Shown one piece after another: positions 29,190 through 38,785 of a stretch of DNA of 64,000 nt (positions are counted from its first letter, which is position 1; every line of letters starts with the position of its first letter). The DNA comes from Xanthomonas sp. Leaf148. Its GTDB lineage: Bacteria > Pseudomonadota > Gammaproteobacteria > Xanthomonadales > Xanthomonadaceae. The translations under genes and the position numbers were made by a program. Where the stretch lies: assembly GCF_001423585.1 (NCBI RefSeq), contig NZ_LMOP01000009.1, positions 173,496 through 237,495 on the forward strand. The letters are read 5' to 3'. A model generated the notes under the pieces. The model saw nothing but the letters and a program-made list of their open reading frames with translations. It ran no database searches and was not told where the DNA came from.

Positions 29190-29569
29190 GGCGCGAGCAT
29201 AGCTGGCGCCAGCGATCCGGCAACGCCGCGGTGCAGTAACACTTCCAACCCATCCAGTCGCGGCGTCTTGATGTCCAGCAGCACGGCGTATCGAACACGC
29301 GGCGGCCGATGCTGGCTGTGGTAACGGCAGAACGGCTGCGGCCGGTGTTTGGAGTTGGCTTTGATGCTGTTGCCGGTGCGGTGGAGGTTCTTCGGCAGAT
29401 GTGCGGATTGGCACGTCTCGCGTTACCACGTCGCGCCTGCGTTTCGGGGCGCCCTTGGATGCGGCGGGTTTCTCGGCTACGGCGTCGCGCCCGGGTGCGC
29501 TCCTACGTGTGTGATGTGTGCGGATGGATGTGTCGTGGGCGCGCGCGATGGGTCTGCCGGCAACGTTCG
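29190..29569. other. Gene-free region downstream of xerD
   Basis: No gene is supported in these 380 bases. Around 29440-29520 it carries, in reverse orientation, a piece resembling the tandem repeat at 30751-31178 (CGCCCGGGTGCGCTCCTACGTGTG), so some of it is repeat-derived. Confidence 0.5.
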
Positions 29570-30541
29570 TTAACCGCGTGGGTGATGCGTGGCATGCAGC
29601 TTCTGCAGGTGCTGCCTGGCCACCAACGTGTAGATCTGGGTGGTCGACAGCGAGCTGTGGCCCAGCAGCATCTGCAGCGCGCGCAGGTCTGCACCATGGT
29701 TGAGCAGGTGGGTCGCAAAACTGTGTCGCAGGCCGTGCGGGCTGACCGTTGCCGGGTCGATGCCGGCCACCGCCGCATAGCGTTTGACCAAGGCCCAGAA
29801 GTGCTGACGGCTGGGCGGCTGGCGTGCTGCATCGATGAATAGCGGCACCTGGCCGTCCACCGCCGCCACGGCCTTGTGATCGGCCAGCAACGGGCGTGCC
29901 TCGTGCAGATAGCGCTCCAGCCAATGCTGCGACTCTTCGCCCAGCGGCACCAGGCGTTCCTTGCTGCCCTTGCCGGTCACGCGCAGCACGCCCTGGCGCA
30001 GATTGACGCCCACCGCCGGCAGATTGACCAACTCGCTGACACGCAGCCCCGCGGCGTACATCAACTCGAGCATGGCGCGGTCGCGCAGGCCAAGCGGTGT
30101 CTGGATATCCGGCGCCGCCAGCAAGGCCTCGATCTGGGTTTCGGTCAGCGCCTTGGGCAGCGAGCGCGGCAATCGGGGTGGATCCAGCAGGGCGGTGGGG
30201 TCATCGCTGCGCACGCCATCGCGCAGGCACAGGCCGTAGAAGGCGCGCAAGGTCGACAACAGCCGGGCATTGCTGCGCGGCGAATATCTGGCCTCGGTCC
30301 GCCAGCGCAGGTAATCGAACAACACCGAACGATCGATGCCCAGCAAGCCGCCGCCGGCACCATCGCGCCAGCGTGCCAAGCCTTCCAGATCGCGCCGGTA
30401 ACTGTCCAGCGTCTGCCGCGCCACACCTTGCTCGGCCCACAAGCGATCCAGAAAGCGCTCGATGGCGGCGGCATCGGCCGCCTGCACCGGCGGCAGCTGT
30501 TGGGTGAGTTGGCGACGTTCGGCGGGACTGCTGGCTGACAT
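29570..30541 (-). CDS. xerD: Site-specific tyrosine recombinase XerD
   Basis: A 323-residue tyrosine recombinase. The N-terminal SAM-like DNA-binding domain covers residues ~25-115. The catalytic residues appear in order: Arg in [12 protein letters not shown], Lys in [13 protein letters not shown], His-x-x-Arg in [14 protein letters not shown], His in [11 protein letters not shown] and the Tyr nucleophile in QIYTLV. XerD with XerC resolves chromosome dimers at dif. XerD rather than XerC is chosen because dsbC lies divergently next to it, echoing the xerD-dsbC linkage of enterobacteria. The start at 30541 is the first ATG that leaves a normal-length N-terminus. Confidence 0.92.
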   Translation of the reverse strand: MSASSPAERRQLTQQLPPVQAADAAAIERFLDRLWAEQGVARQTLDSYRRDLEGLARWRDGAGGGLLGIDRSVLFDYLRWRTEARYSPRSNARLLSTLRAFYGLCLRDGVRSDDPTALLDPPRLPRSLPKALTETQIEALLAAPDIQTPLGLRDRAMLELMYAAGLRVSELVNLPAVGVNLRQGVLRVTGKGSKERLVPLGEESQHWLERYLHEARPLLADHKAVAAVDGQVPLFIDAARQPPSRQHFWALVKRYAAVAGIDPATVSPHGLRHSFATHLLNHGADLRALQMLLGHSSLSTTQIYTLVARQHLQKLHATHHPRG

Positions 30542-31276
30542 CGCCACAGCATAGAGCGTGCCGCGCATATTGCGAGGCGCCACGGTGGTGATCGGCCACC
30601 TATCGCCAGCGCGTGCCTTGCCGTATCGCGCCTAAGGGTTTGGCGCCCCCAAGGGCAGTCGCATACCGCGCCTGATGCTGCTCGCCAGCGTGGCGGCCAG
30701 CTCACGGATCGTGGCAAACCACACTCAGGACAACATGCAAAGGCACACCCGATCACATACGTAGGAGCGCACCCGGGCGCGAGGCCGTTGGCCAGGAAAA
30801 ACCCGCCGCACCCAATCCCGCTCCGGTGCTCTCCAAGCGCTGCCTTGGCAGCACCAGCGTGACAAGCCCTACGTCTGACCTCGCAGCGCCATGGATCACG
30901 CACGTAGGAGCGCACCCGGGCGCGAGGCCGTTGGCCGGGAAAACCCGCCGCACCCAATCCCGCTCCGGTGCTCTCCAAGCGCTGCCTTGGCAGCACCAGG
31001 CGTAACAAAGCCCTACGTCTGACCTCGCAGCGCCATGGATCACACACGTAGGAGCGCACCCGGGCGCGACGGCCTTCACCGGAAATCCCGCCGCACCCAA
31101 TCCCGCTTCAATGCGCCAAACGCTGACTTGGCAGTGCCAAGCGCAACAATCCGCTCGTCTGCACTGGAGGCGCCACGAACCCACCGGCCGGCGAACGAAC
31201 AAACTGTCGCGGCCGCTGCCTGGCTTCATCCGCCCTGTGCGAGAATCCAATCACCCCGATTCCACTGGATGCGTGA
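30542..31276. other. Divergent upstream region of xerD and dsbC
   Basis: No gene in 735 bases. About 430 bases are taken up by a tandem repeat (30751-31178). Promoters for both xerD and dsbC must lie here, but none is convincing by eye. Confidence 0.5.
30751..31178. repeat. Three-copy tandem repeat of ~143 bp
   Basis: Units start at GATCAC at 30751, 30894 and 31038, giving periods of 143 and 144 bases. Units 1 and 2 are almost identical (shared ACGTAGGAGCGCACCCGGGC and CTCCAAGCGCTGCCTTGGCA); unit 3 is diverged in its second half. It is non-coding and lies upstream of both dsbC and xerD. Confidence 0.85.
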
Positions 31277-32080
31277 ATGTATCGTCTTGTTATCGCCGCG
31301 CTGCTGGGCGCGCTCAGCCTTACCGCCTGCGCACAATCGTCGCAGCCTGCGGCAAGCGCCGCCGGCGCCAAGCCAGCCGCCGCTGCCCCCGCCGCCGCGA
31401 CTGGCAATGTGGATCAGCGCGTCGGCGCCGCCCTCAAGGCACTGGATCCGGACTTCAAGCCGGATTACATCGGCGCCGCGCCGTTCCCCGGGTTCCGCGA
31501 GGTGGTGGTCGGTGGACAGGTGCTGTACGTCAGCGATGACGGCCGTTATCTGATCCAGGCGCAGCCGTTCGACATCCAGAACAAGCAGTTTGCCGCTAGC
31601 CCGGGCCTGCTGGCGTACCGCCGCAAGCAGCTGGACACCGTGCCCAAGGCCGACCGCATCGTGTTCGCACCGGCCAACCCCAAGTACACCGTCACCGTGT
31701 TCACCGACGTGGAATGCGGCTACTGCCGCAAGCTGCACAGCGAGATCGGCGAGCTCAACAAGCAGGGCATCGCGGTCGAATATCTGGCCTTCCCGCGCAT
31801 GGGCCTGGGTAGCCAGGACCACAAGGAAATGATCGCCGTGTGGTGCGCGGCCGACCGCAAGCAGGCCTTGACGGCGGCCAAGTCGGGCCAGCCAGTCAAT
31901 GCCAAGGACTGCAAGAACCCGGTGTCGATGGAATACACGCTGGGTCAGCGTCTTGGCGTCAACGGCACCCCGGCGATCTTTGCGCCCGACGGCACCCAGC
32001 TGGGTGGTTACCTGCCGCCGGCGCAGCTGCGCGAAGCGTTGGAAAAGCGCGCCGTCACCACCGCCGGTGGCAGCCGCTAA
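31277..32080 (+). CDS. dsbC: Thiol:disulfide interchange protein DsbC
   Basis: A 267-residue periplasmic disulfide isomerase. The N-terminus MYRLVIAALLGALSLTAC is a signal peptide with a possible lipobox (LTAC), followed by an Ala-rich linker, a dimerisation domain (residues ~45-125) and a thioredoxin-fold domain with active site ECGYCRK near residue 148. The cis-Pro loop is in NGTPAIFAPDG. It would correct wrong disulfides in exported proteins, relevant to type II substrates that fold in the periplasm. The neighbour xerD is divergent; a terminator hairpin follows at 32152. Confidence 0.93.
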   Translation: MYRLVIAALLGALSLTACAQSSQPAASAAGAKPAAAAPAAATGNVDQRVGAALKALDPDFKPDYIGAAPFPGFREVVVGGQVLYVSDDGRYLIQAQPFDIQNKQFAASPGLLAYRRKQLDTVPKADRIVFAPANPKYTVTVFTDVECGYCRKLHSEIGELNKQGIAVEYLAFPRMGLGSQDHKEMIAVWCAADRKQALTAAKSGQPVNAKDCKNPVSMEYTLGQRLGVNGTPAIFAPDGTQLGGYLPPAQLREALEKRAVTTAGGSR

Positions 32081-32151
32081 GCTGGAATATGTGAGTCTGG
32101 CAGTAGTGGCGCGCCGGTAAGGCGCGTCGCCACGACGGGACACGCTTGAGG

Positions 32152-32190
32152 AAGGGCTGGATGCGCATGCATCCGGCCCTTCGTCGTTTT
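32152..32190 (+). terminator. Rho-independent terminator after dsbC
   Basis: A 13-base stem (AAGGGCTGGATGC / GCATCCGGCCCTT, one G-T pair) with a GCAT loop, ending in a short CGTCGTTTT tail, 72 bases past the dsbC stop. The T-run is short but the stem is strong. Confidence 0.7.
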
Positions 32191-32281
32191 AGCGGCATTG
32201 CCGTGCGGAAAAAGGCAGTGGTCAGTGGCTGACTGGAGCGATGCCAGGCAAGCATCCAGCCTGGAAGCCGACTTCCAACTA

Positions 32282-32411
32282 CCCAGACCCAGACCCAGAC
32301 CCAGACCCAGACCACAGACCACAGACCACAGACCACAGACCACAGACCACAGATCCCAATCCCCAATCCCCAATCCCCAATCCCCAATCCCCAATCCCCA
32401 ATCCCCAATCC
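32282..32411. repeat. Compound minisatellite before purL
   Basis: Three arrays abut: five units of CCCAGA (32282-32311), six of CCACAGA (32312-32353) and about eight of CCCCAAT (to ~32411). The last ends 64 bases before the purL ATG. A TACAAT hexamer at 32436-32441 between array and gene may be a -10. Copy number is likely to vary between strains by slippage (inference). Confidence 0.9.
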
Positions 32412-32474
32412 CGGCCCGCACCGACCAACCTCCGCTACAATGATCGGCCCCGTTTCTGACACGGTTCCCCGGAC

Positions 32475-35400
32475 ATGATGGTCCTCGAGGGCGCTTCCGC
32501 CCTTTCGCCGTTCCGCCGCGCTCGGCTCGAAACCCGCCTGCAAACCCTCGTCCCCGCGCTGCGCATTACCGGCGCCTGGCACGTGTATTTCATCCGCGCC
32601 GAGGCCGGGCAGTCGCCCGATCAGGCCACCTTGCAGCGGATCCTGCAGGCCGAAGCGGACCCCGCGCCGCGCGACGAACAGGCGTCCTCGCATTACGTGG
32701 TGCCGCGTCTGGGCACGCTGTCGCCGTGGTCGAGCAAGGCCACCGAACTGGTGCGCGGTGCCGGGCAGCCGATCCAGCGCGTAGAGCGCGGCACCCGCAT
32801 CGATCTGGTCGGTTGGCCGGACGACGCAGCTACCAGGGCCGCCGTGGCCAAGCTGCTGCACGACCCGATGACGCAATCGCTGCTCGGCTCGGCCGCCGCC
32901 GCCGAGGCGCTATTCAACGTGCCCGACCCGGGCCATCTGCAGCGCGTGCCGCTGGATGGGCTGGAGCAGGCCAACCGCGACCTGGGCCTGGCCCTGGCGC
33001 AGGACGAGATCGACTACCTGCGCGAGCGCTTCGCCGAACTGGGGCGCGACCCGGCCGATGTCGAGCTGATGATGTTTGCGCAGGCCAATTCCGAGCACTG
33101 CCGGCACAAGATCTTCAACGCCAGCTGGACCATCGACGGCAAGCCGCAGGAACGCTCGCTGTTCCGCATGATCAAGCACACCCACCAGCAGACCCCGCAA
33201 AACACGTTGTCGGCCTATAGCGACAATGCGGCGGTGGTGGAAGGCGTGCCGGCCGCGCGCTATCGCCCGGATCCGGCCACCGGCCAGTACCGCAGTGAAG
33301 CGGTGCTGCCGTCGGCATTCGCCATTAAGGTGGAAACGCATAATCACCCGACCGCGATCGCGCCGTTTCCCGGTGCGGCCACCGGTGCCGGTGGCGAGAT
33401 CCGCGACGAAGGCGCCACCGGACGCGGCGGCAAGCCCAAGGCTGGCCTGACCGGTTTCACGGTGTCGCACCTGCGTATTCCGACCCTGCCTCAGCCGTGG
33501 GAAGCGCCGCGCGCGCTGAACCCGCGCATGGCTCCGGCCCTGGACATCATGCTCGACGGCCCGCTGGGCGGCGCCGCATTCAACAACGAATTCGGCCGGC
33601 CGAATCTGCTCGGGTATTTCCGCAGCTTCGAACTGGCCGAAGGCCCGGGCCTGACCCGCGCCTACGACAAGCCGATCATGCTGGCCGGCGGCCTGGGCGC
33701 GATCGATCGCAATCAGGTCGAAAAGCTGCGCCTGCAGCCAGGCGATGCGGTGATCGTGCTGGGCGGCCCGGCGATGCTGATCGGCCTGGGCGGCGGTGCG
33801 GCCAGTTCAGTGGCCGCCGGCGATAGCGCCGAGGCGCTGGATTTTGCCAGCGTGCAGCGCGAGAACCCGGAAATGGAGCGCCGCTGCCAGGAGGTCATCG
33901 ACCGCTGCGTGGCGCTGGGCATCGACAACCCGATCCGCTGGTTCCACGACGTAGGTGCAGGCGGCCTGTCCAACGCGATTCCCGAGCTGCTGCATGACTC
34001 CGGCGTGGGCGGCATCATCGACCTGGGCCGCGTGCTCAGCGACGACCCGTCGTTGTCGCCGCTGGAACTGTGGTGCAACGAATCGCAGGAACGCTACGTG
34101 CTGGGCGTGCCGCAGGTGCGTCTGCAGGAGTTTGCCGCGATCTGCGCCCGCGAACGCTGCCCGTTCGCCGCCGTCGGCATCGCCACGGCCGAGGAGCGGC
34201 TGGTGGTGGGATACGGCGTCCTTGACGCCGGGAATCGGGAATCGGGAATCGGGAATGGCAACGGCGCCACGCCGGTTGCCGACGCTGCTGCTTCAAACCA
34301 TTCCCGATTCTCCAATCCCGATTCCCAGCTCCCCATCGACCTGCCCATGGACGTGCTTTTCGGCAAGGCGCCGAAGATGCATCGCGATGCGGTGCATCCG
34401 CCGGCACCACAGTGGCCGGTGTTGCAGACGGCGACGCTGGATCTGCAGCAGGCCGGTTTGCGCGTGCTGGCGCATCCCACGGTGGCGTCCAAGAGCTTTC
34501 TGGTCACCATCGGCGACCGCAGCGTGGGTGGCTTGACCGCGCGCGAACAGATGATCGGCCCGTGGCAGCTGCCGCTGGCTGACTGCGCGATCACCCTGGC
34601 CGGGTTCGAGACGTTTTCCGGCGAGGCGATGTCGATCGGCGAGCGCACGCCGCTGGCGCTGTTGAACGCTGCCGCGTCCGCGCGCATGGCGGTGGGCGAA
34701 GCGATCACCAATCTGTGCGCTGCTCCGGTGCAGTCGCTGGACAGCATCAAGCTGTCGGCCAACTGGATGGCCGCCGCCGGCCACGCTGGCGAAGACGCCT
34801 TGTTGTACGACGCGGTACGTGCGATCGGCATGGAACTGTGCCCCGCGCTGGAGCTGAGCGTGCCGGTGGGCAAGGACTCGCTGTCGATGCAGGCGCAGTG
34901 GCTTGTGGCCGGGACCGGGGACCCGGGACCGGGGACCCGGGAAGAGCAAGCTGCCGCCTTGCCGGGTCTCACCGAAGAGGGCGCTTTCCCCGGTCCCGGG
35001 TCCCCGGTCCCGGGTCCCGGTGAAACCCACAAAAGTGTTTCACCTGTGTCGCTGATCATCAGCGCCTTCGCGCCGGTCGGCGATGTGCGGACGCAGCTGA
35101 CGCCGTTGTTGCGCAACGATGAAGAAAGCGAACTGTGGTTGATCGGGCTGGGCGGCGGCAAGCAGCGCCTGGGTGGGTCGGTGTTGGCGCAGGTGTATGC
35201 CGACGATGCGGCCTTGCCGGCGTTCGGCGGCGACGTGCCGGATCTGGAGGACGCACAACGGCTGCGCAGTTTTTTCGAATTGATCCGCGATGCGCGCGAA
35301 AGCGGCCTGTTGCTGGCGTATCACGATCGCAGCGATGGCGGTGCGTTTGCGGCGCTGTGCGAGATGGCCTTTGCCTCGCGCCAGGGCCTGGATATCACGC

Positions 35401-36551
35401 TGGATGCCTGGGGCGACGACGCGTTCCGCAGCCTGTTCAATGAAGAACTCGGTGCGGTGGTGCAGATCGCCAGCGAAGATCGCGCTGCGTTTGCGGATCT
35501 GGTCGAACGCCATGCACTGACCGAGTGCGCGCAGCGTATCGCGCGTCCCACCGGCGCGCCGCGCGTGCGGGTGAGCGGGCAGGGGCGGGTGCTGGCGGAA
35601 TGGCGTTGGGAGGAGTTGTTCGATGCGTGGTGGTCGGTGACCCACGCCATGCAGAAGCTGCGCGACAACCCCGACAGTGCCGACGAAGAGCGCGCGCTGG
35701 CGCGCGATTTCCAGGCGCCCGGGCTGCGTCCCACGTTGGTGTTCGACCCGTCCGAGGATGTGGCCGCGCCGTTCGTGGCCACCGGCGCGCGGCCCAAGGT
35801 GGCGATCCTGCGCGAGCAGGGCGTCAACGGGCAGATCGAAATGGCCTACAACTTCGAACGTGCTGGCTTCAGTGCATTCGATGTGCACATGAGCGACCTG
35901 ATCGAAGGGCGCGTGGATCTGGCGCAATTTTCCGGCTTCGCCGCCTGTGGCGGTTTCAGCTACGGCGACGTGCTGGGCGCCGGCCGCGGCTGGGCCACCT
36001 CGATCCTGGAGCGCACCGCGTTGCGCGATGCGTTTGCCGCGTTTTTCGCACGTAGCGATACGTTCGCGCTGGGTGTGTGCAACGGCTGCCAGATGCTCAG
36101 CCAGCTCAAGGACATCATTCCCGGTGCCGGGCATTGGCCGCGTTTCCTGCGTAATCGCAGCGAGCAGTTCGAAGCGCGCACCGCGCTGCTGGAAGTGGTG
36201 GAGTCGCCGTCGATCTTCCTGCGCGGCATGGCGGGCTCGCGGATTCCGGTGGCGGTGGCGCATGGCGAAGGCCGTGCGGAGTTCGAGACTGCCGTGGACC
36301 AGGCCGCCGCACGCGTGGCGCTGCGTTTCATCGATGGCAACGGCGCGGTGGCATCGCAGTACCCGCTCAACCCGAACGGGTCGCCGGACGGCATCACCGG
36401 GCTGACCAGCACCGATGGCCGCGCCACCATCCTGATGCCGCATCCCGAGCGCACGCCGCGCACGGCAAACCTGAGTTGGCATCCGGCCGACTGGGGCGAC
36501 GACTCGCCATGGCTGCGGATGTTCCGTAATGCGCGGGTGTGGTGCGGTTGA
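32475..36551 (+). CDS. purL: Phosphoribosylformylglycinamidine synthase (PurL, large type)
   Basis: A 1358-residue FGAM synthase of purine synthesis. The N-terminal domain is followed by the tandem AIRS-like synthase domains ([18 protein letters not shown] near residue 205, [20 protein letters not shown] near 290) and the C-terminal glutaminase with GVCNGCQML (Cys ~1201) and MPHPERTPR. It is longer than the ~1295-residue enterobacterial enzyme because of two low-complexity insertions at residues ~586-618 and ~813-849, both encoded by repeat DNA and both in frame. They fall before [12 protein letters not shown] and before [13 protein letters not shown], loop positions in E. coli PurL, so function is probably kept. 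The ATG at 32475 directly follows the promoter-like region; a terminator lies at 36603. Confidence 0.96.
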   Translation: MMVLEGASALSPFRRARLETRLQTLVPALRITGAWHVYFIRAEAGQSPDQATLQRILQAEADPAPRDEQASSHYVVPRLGTLSPWSSKATELVRGAGQPIQRVERGTRIDLVGWPDDAATRAAVAKLLHDPMTQSLLGSAAAAEALFNVPDPGHLQRVPLDGLEQANRDLGLALAQDEIDYLRERFAELGRDPADVELMMFAQANSEHCRHKIFNASWTIDGKPQERSLFRMIKHTHQQTPQNTLSAYSDNAAVVEGVPAARYRPDPATGQYRSEAVLPSAFAIKVETHNHPTAIAPFPGAATGAGGEIRDEGATGRGGKPKAGLTGFTVSHLRIPTLPQPWEAPRALNPRMAPALDIMLDGPLGGAAFNNEFGRPNLLGYFRSFELAEGPGLTRAYDKPIMLAGGLGAIDRNQVEKLRLQPGDAVIVLGGPAMLIGLGGGAASSVAAGDSAEALDFASVQRENPEMERRCQEVIDRCVALGIDNPIRWFHDVGAGGLSNAIPELLHDSGVGGIIDLGRVLSDDPSLSPLELWCNESQERYVLGVPQVRLQEFAAICARERCPFAAVGIATAEERLVVGYGVLDAGNRESGIGNGNGATPVADAAASNHSRFSNPDSQLPIDLPMDVLFGKAPKMHRDAVHPPAPQWPVLQTATLDLQQAGLRVLAHPTVASKSFLVTIGDRSVGGLTAREQMIGPWQLPLADCAITLAGFETFSGEAMSIGERTPLALLNAAASARMAVGEAITNLCAAPVQSLDSIKLSANWMAAAGHAGEDALLYDAVRAIGMELCPALELSVPVGKDSLSMQAQWLVAGTGDPGPGTREEQAAALPGLTEEGAFPGPGSPVPGPGETHKSVSPVSLIISAFAPVGDVRTQLTPLLRNDEESELWLIGLGGGKQRLGGSVLAQVYADDAALPAFGGDVPDLEDAQRLRSFFELIRDARESGLLLAYHDRSDGGAFAALCEMAFASRQGLDITLDAWGDDAFRSLFNEELGAVVQIASEDRAAFADLVERHALTECAQRIARPTGAPRVRVSGQGRVLAEWRWEELFDAWWSVTHAMQKLRDNPDSADEERALARDFQAPGLRPTLVFDPSEDVAAPFVATGARPKVAILREQGVNGQIEMAYNFERAGFSAFDVHMSDLIEGRVDLAQFSGFAACGGFSYGDVLGAGRGWATSILERTALRDAFAAFFARSDTFALGVCNGCQMLSQLKDIIPGAGHWPRFLRNRSEQFEARTALLEVVESPSIFLRGMAGSRIPVAVAHGEGRAEFETAVDQAAARVALRFIDGNGAVASQYPLNPNGSPDGITGLTSTDGRATILMPHPERTPRTANLSWHPADWGDDSPWLRMFRNARVWCG
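34230..34326. repeat. Repeat element inside purL, GGGAATC type
   Basis: The left side has three GGGAATC units plus GGGAATGG (34230-34258). The right side is its inverted form, CCATTCCCGATTCTCC... to 34326. The 97 bases between and including the arms stay in the purL frame and encode a Gly/Asn/Ser-rich loop. Confidence 0.88.
34911..35020. repeat. Repeat element inside purL, GGGACCGGGGACCC type
   Basis: Left arm 34911-34941 has two GGGACCGGGGACCC units; right arm 34988-35020 is the inverted CCCCGGTCCCGGGT array. The 110-base element is in frame, encoding a Gly/Pro/Thr-rich loop. It is nearly the same sequence as the arms at 49370-49513. Confidence 0.88.
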
Positions 36552-36602
36552 GTGAGGTGATCCGGAGCCGCGTGCGCTAAGCGCGCGTCACGCGTCTCCC
36601 TG

Positions 36603-36635
36603 ACGGCCGTGTGCAGCGATGCACACGGCCGTTTT
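36603..36635 (+). terminator. Rho-independent terminator after purL
   Basis: A perfect 12-base stem, ACGGCCGTGTGC / GCACACGGCCGT, with a six-base loop and a TTTT tail, 51 bases downstream of the purL stop. Confidence 0.85.
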
Positions 36636-37261
36636 CGTTTGTGCCCACGGTCTGATGCCACCTCGTCGCAAGGTGTCTGCGCGACGGTCTGGATGGATTG
36701 GGTTGCATCGCGCGTCGCCATGCACCGGTGCTGCGATGCTGTCGCTGAAAGAGGCGTTTAACCCGTGCGTTCTGGCCGGCTGCTGGCGCGTACGGGTCGG
36801 TCCATCCATGTGTTCCGGGCGGTGCGTTACGGCAACGCGGCCCAGTAACTCGCCGATCGACACAGTGTCGCGCCTGGTCATGCCGCCTTGGCTGTGCAGT
36901 TGCGACCAGGTTTCGTAAAGAAAATAAGGTTTGCTTGAAGTAAAGTTGAGAGTTGCTAGTTATTCGCATCAAAGGTTTTTTGCGTGCGTGATGCGCTCCG
37001 TATTTAGTTGTTCGGGTTTTCAATAAACTCATCTAGCGTTACGTCTTTAGTGTAAGCGGTACGTCTGCCAAGTACTCGGTGGCGCTTATTTTTCAAGGTA
37101 AATCTCGGTGAAGGGGAGCTGCTGCGCTCGATAAAGCCTCGGCGTGACGCACGGAAATCAGGTGTGCGGTGGTCGGTTATCACGCGCCCGGAAATGCTGA
37201 AAAGTAAGTGTTAAATGAAGAGTATCGAAAATGCCGAGGGTGGCCGCTCTCCGGTAAAGCG
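36636..37261. other. Gene-free, partly AT-rich region before the adhesin relic
   Basis: No gene is supported. Bases ~36910-37090 are clearly richer in A/T than the surroundings, which suggests an old promoter region for the relic that follows. The motif CCGAGGGTGGCCGCTCTCC at 37234-37252 is nearly repeated at 38731-38749 before the intact adhesin. Confidence 0.5.
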
Positions 37262-38245
37262 ATGCATTATTCGATTATCTCGAACATGCCGGCGCGGGGC
37301 CGTCTGCCTGTGTGCCGCGGCCTGGTCGCTGCCATCTGCATAGTGCTGGCGGGCAGTGCCATCACATTCACCGCAATGGCGCAGGCGCGTAGTCCGACGA
37401 CGCCGTACAGCGTGGTCGATGGCTAACGTCTGTGTGCGCAGTGACCGGCTGTCGCTGACGCGTCGACGGGTTCGGTTGCCAGTGCAGTGGAGCCGGCGCT
37501 CTCGTCCAGCGCGGCGATGCCGGCCGAAGACGACACCGGCGTACTTCCATTCGTCGACGCGCGCGATGTCATTGCTCTTGGGGCAGCAAGCAATGCGCTT
37601 GCCGATGGCGCCAGCGCGCTGGGAGCGGGCAGCCCGGCATTGGCGCGCGATGCCACAGCATTGGGGCGCAATGCGATGGCGATCGATACGTCTGCAGTGG
37701 TGGTTAGCGGGGTTGCAACGGTGTGCGACTACGACGCGCTCGGCTTTGTTGTCGGCAGCAACGAGCAAACCACCGAGGCCGCCGGTGTTGTGTCCAACGC
37801 GATCGGTGACGGTGCCAAGGCGGTCGACGCGCTCATGACGGCAATGGTCGGCACCGGCGGTGACGCGTGCGATGCGGGGTTGCGACGCCGATGATCTGAA
37901 CTGCAGGCAGGATGCCCAAGTCCTGCAAAACGGCACGATCCAGCGCTGGGCGTCCACTGCGGCCGGGGACGCGGATGTGTTCACGCTCCGGTCGTCCGCA
38001 GGCCAGTGACTGAGCTTTCTCAGCGTCGTTTGCAGTGGGCAAGGCGTCGCTGTATGGCGCACTGGGCCGCGTGCCCAGTGCCCAGTGCCCAGTGCCCAGC
38101 GCCGACGACAACGACAACGACAACGACTCCAATACGTAGCGGCACGAGCCAGCGGGTGCAGTTTACCGCGCCGCGCGCAGGTACCTACGTGCTCAAACGT
38201 GATGGCGCCATCTTCGACGGCGTGAGCCTGCTGGAGCGCCAATGA
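37262..38245 (+). pseudogene. Decayed adhesin-head / protease-tail relic
   Basis: From the ATG at 37262 the frame encodes a signal-like segment (LVAAICIVLAGSAITFTAMAQA), then meets TAA at 37424 and TGA at 37439. The same frame then gives YadA-type head repeats (VIALGAASNALADGASALGAG ... ALGRNAMAID) to a stop at 37892. Shifting frame there gives CDADDLNCRQDAQVLQNG, resembling the start of the C-terminal domain of the subtilase at 45607 (CDPATESCAPTAVALTNK). It ends VQFTAPRAGTYVLK, matching VRFTAPKAGTYYIK of that protease. Short repeats (GTGCCCA x4 at 38071-38098, GACAAC units after 38104) interrupt the second half. The gene is broken by at least two stops and two or more frameshifts. Confidence 0.75.
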
Positions 38246-38401
38246 GTCGACGCCTGGCATCGATGCAGGGCGCGGTCGTCATTTCCTTGGCGCAAACGGA
38301 TCCAGCGCTGCTAGCGGCGAAGCTGCCGGACAACCGCGGCCGACACGCAGCGGACTGACCGGCCATCTGACCTTCTCCTGGTGTGTTTTTGCGCAACCAA
38401 G

Positions 38402-38431
38402 CCCGTTGGCGTCTCGCCAGCGGGTTTTTTT
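38402..38431 (+). terminator. Rho-independent terminator after the relic
   Basis: A ten-base stem CCCGTTGGCG / CGCCAGCGGG with one G-T pair, a TCT loop and seven T's. It lies 157 bases past the end of the relic, so the relic was once a real transcription unit. Confidence 0.85.
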
Positions 38432-38659
38432 GTCCGCAAAAGACATGGCTATTCAGCTTTGAAATGTCTTGAGAGACATGATCTAGGTCGCTGTTTTCCA
38501 AAGAATTATCAAAAATCTAATAAAAGCAAGCAGAAGTGTGACGAAAAGCACTCTTATCTTCGCTTTCTGTCAAAAACTTGACGCCGGATTTGACGACTGT
38601 TAACACTTCGCGCAGTTCTATGGTTGGGTAGCGTTCACTTTTTGACTATCCAGGGTGCA

Positions 38660-38785
38660 GGCGCAAGCCGTCCATCGCCGCAAGGCCCATAGGCGCACAA
38701 CCACGGGGAATCGCGTGGCCGAAAGGCCTTCCGAGGGTGGGCGCTCGCCAAAAACCAGTCCCAACAACTCAGGAGTAGTGCGTCG
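38660..38785 (+). promoter_or_regulatory. Possible structured 5' leader of the adhesin gene
   Basis: The bases before the adhesin start can form several short hairpins: CCACGGGGAATCGCGTGG, a GGCC-GAAA-GGCC tetraloop hairpin at 38718-38729, and GGGCGCTCGCC. The block CCGAGGGTGGGCGCTCGCC (38731-38749) recurs with 17 of 19 matches before the relic at 37234-37252. Upstream, TTGACG followed 17 bases later by TAACAC near 38579-38607 could be the promoter. An RNA-level role is inferred only. Confidence 0.4.

Noticed and set aside
29200-29400. Minus-strand frame ending LLDIKTPRLDGLEVLLHRG near the RDD gene start
   Set aside because: The short stretch looks protein-like, but there is no start with a ribosome site, and the upstream codons run into repeat-like sequence.
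32282-32411. Possible CRISPR array
   Set aside because: Units are 6-7 bases with no spacers; it is a minisatellite.
38660-38750. c-di-GMP (GEMM) riboswitch before the adhesin
   Set aside because: CGCAAG and CACGGGG pieces recall the GEMM core, but their order and spacing do not fit the consensus, so only a generic structured leader is reported.
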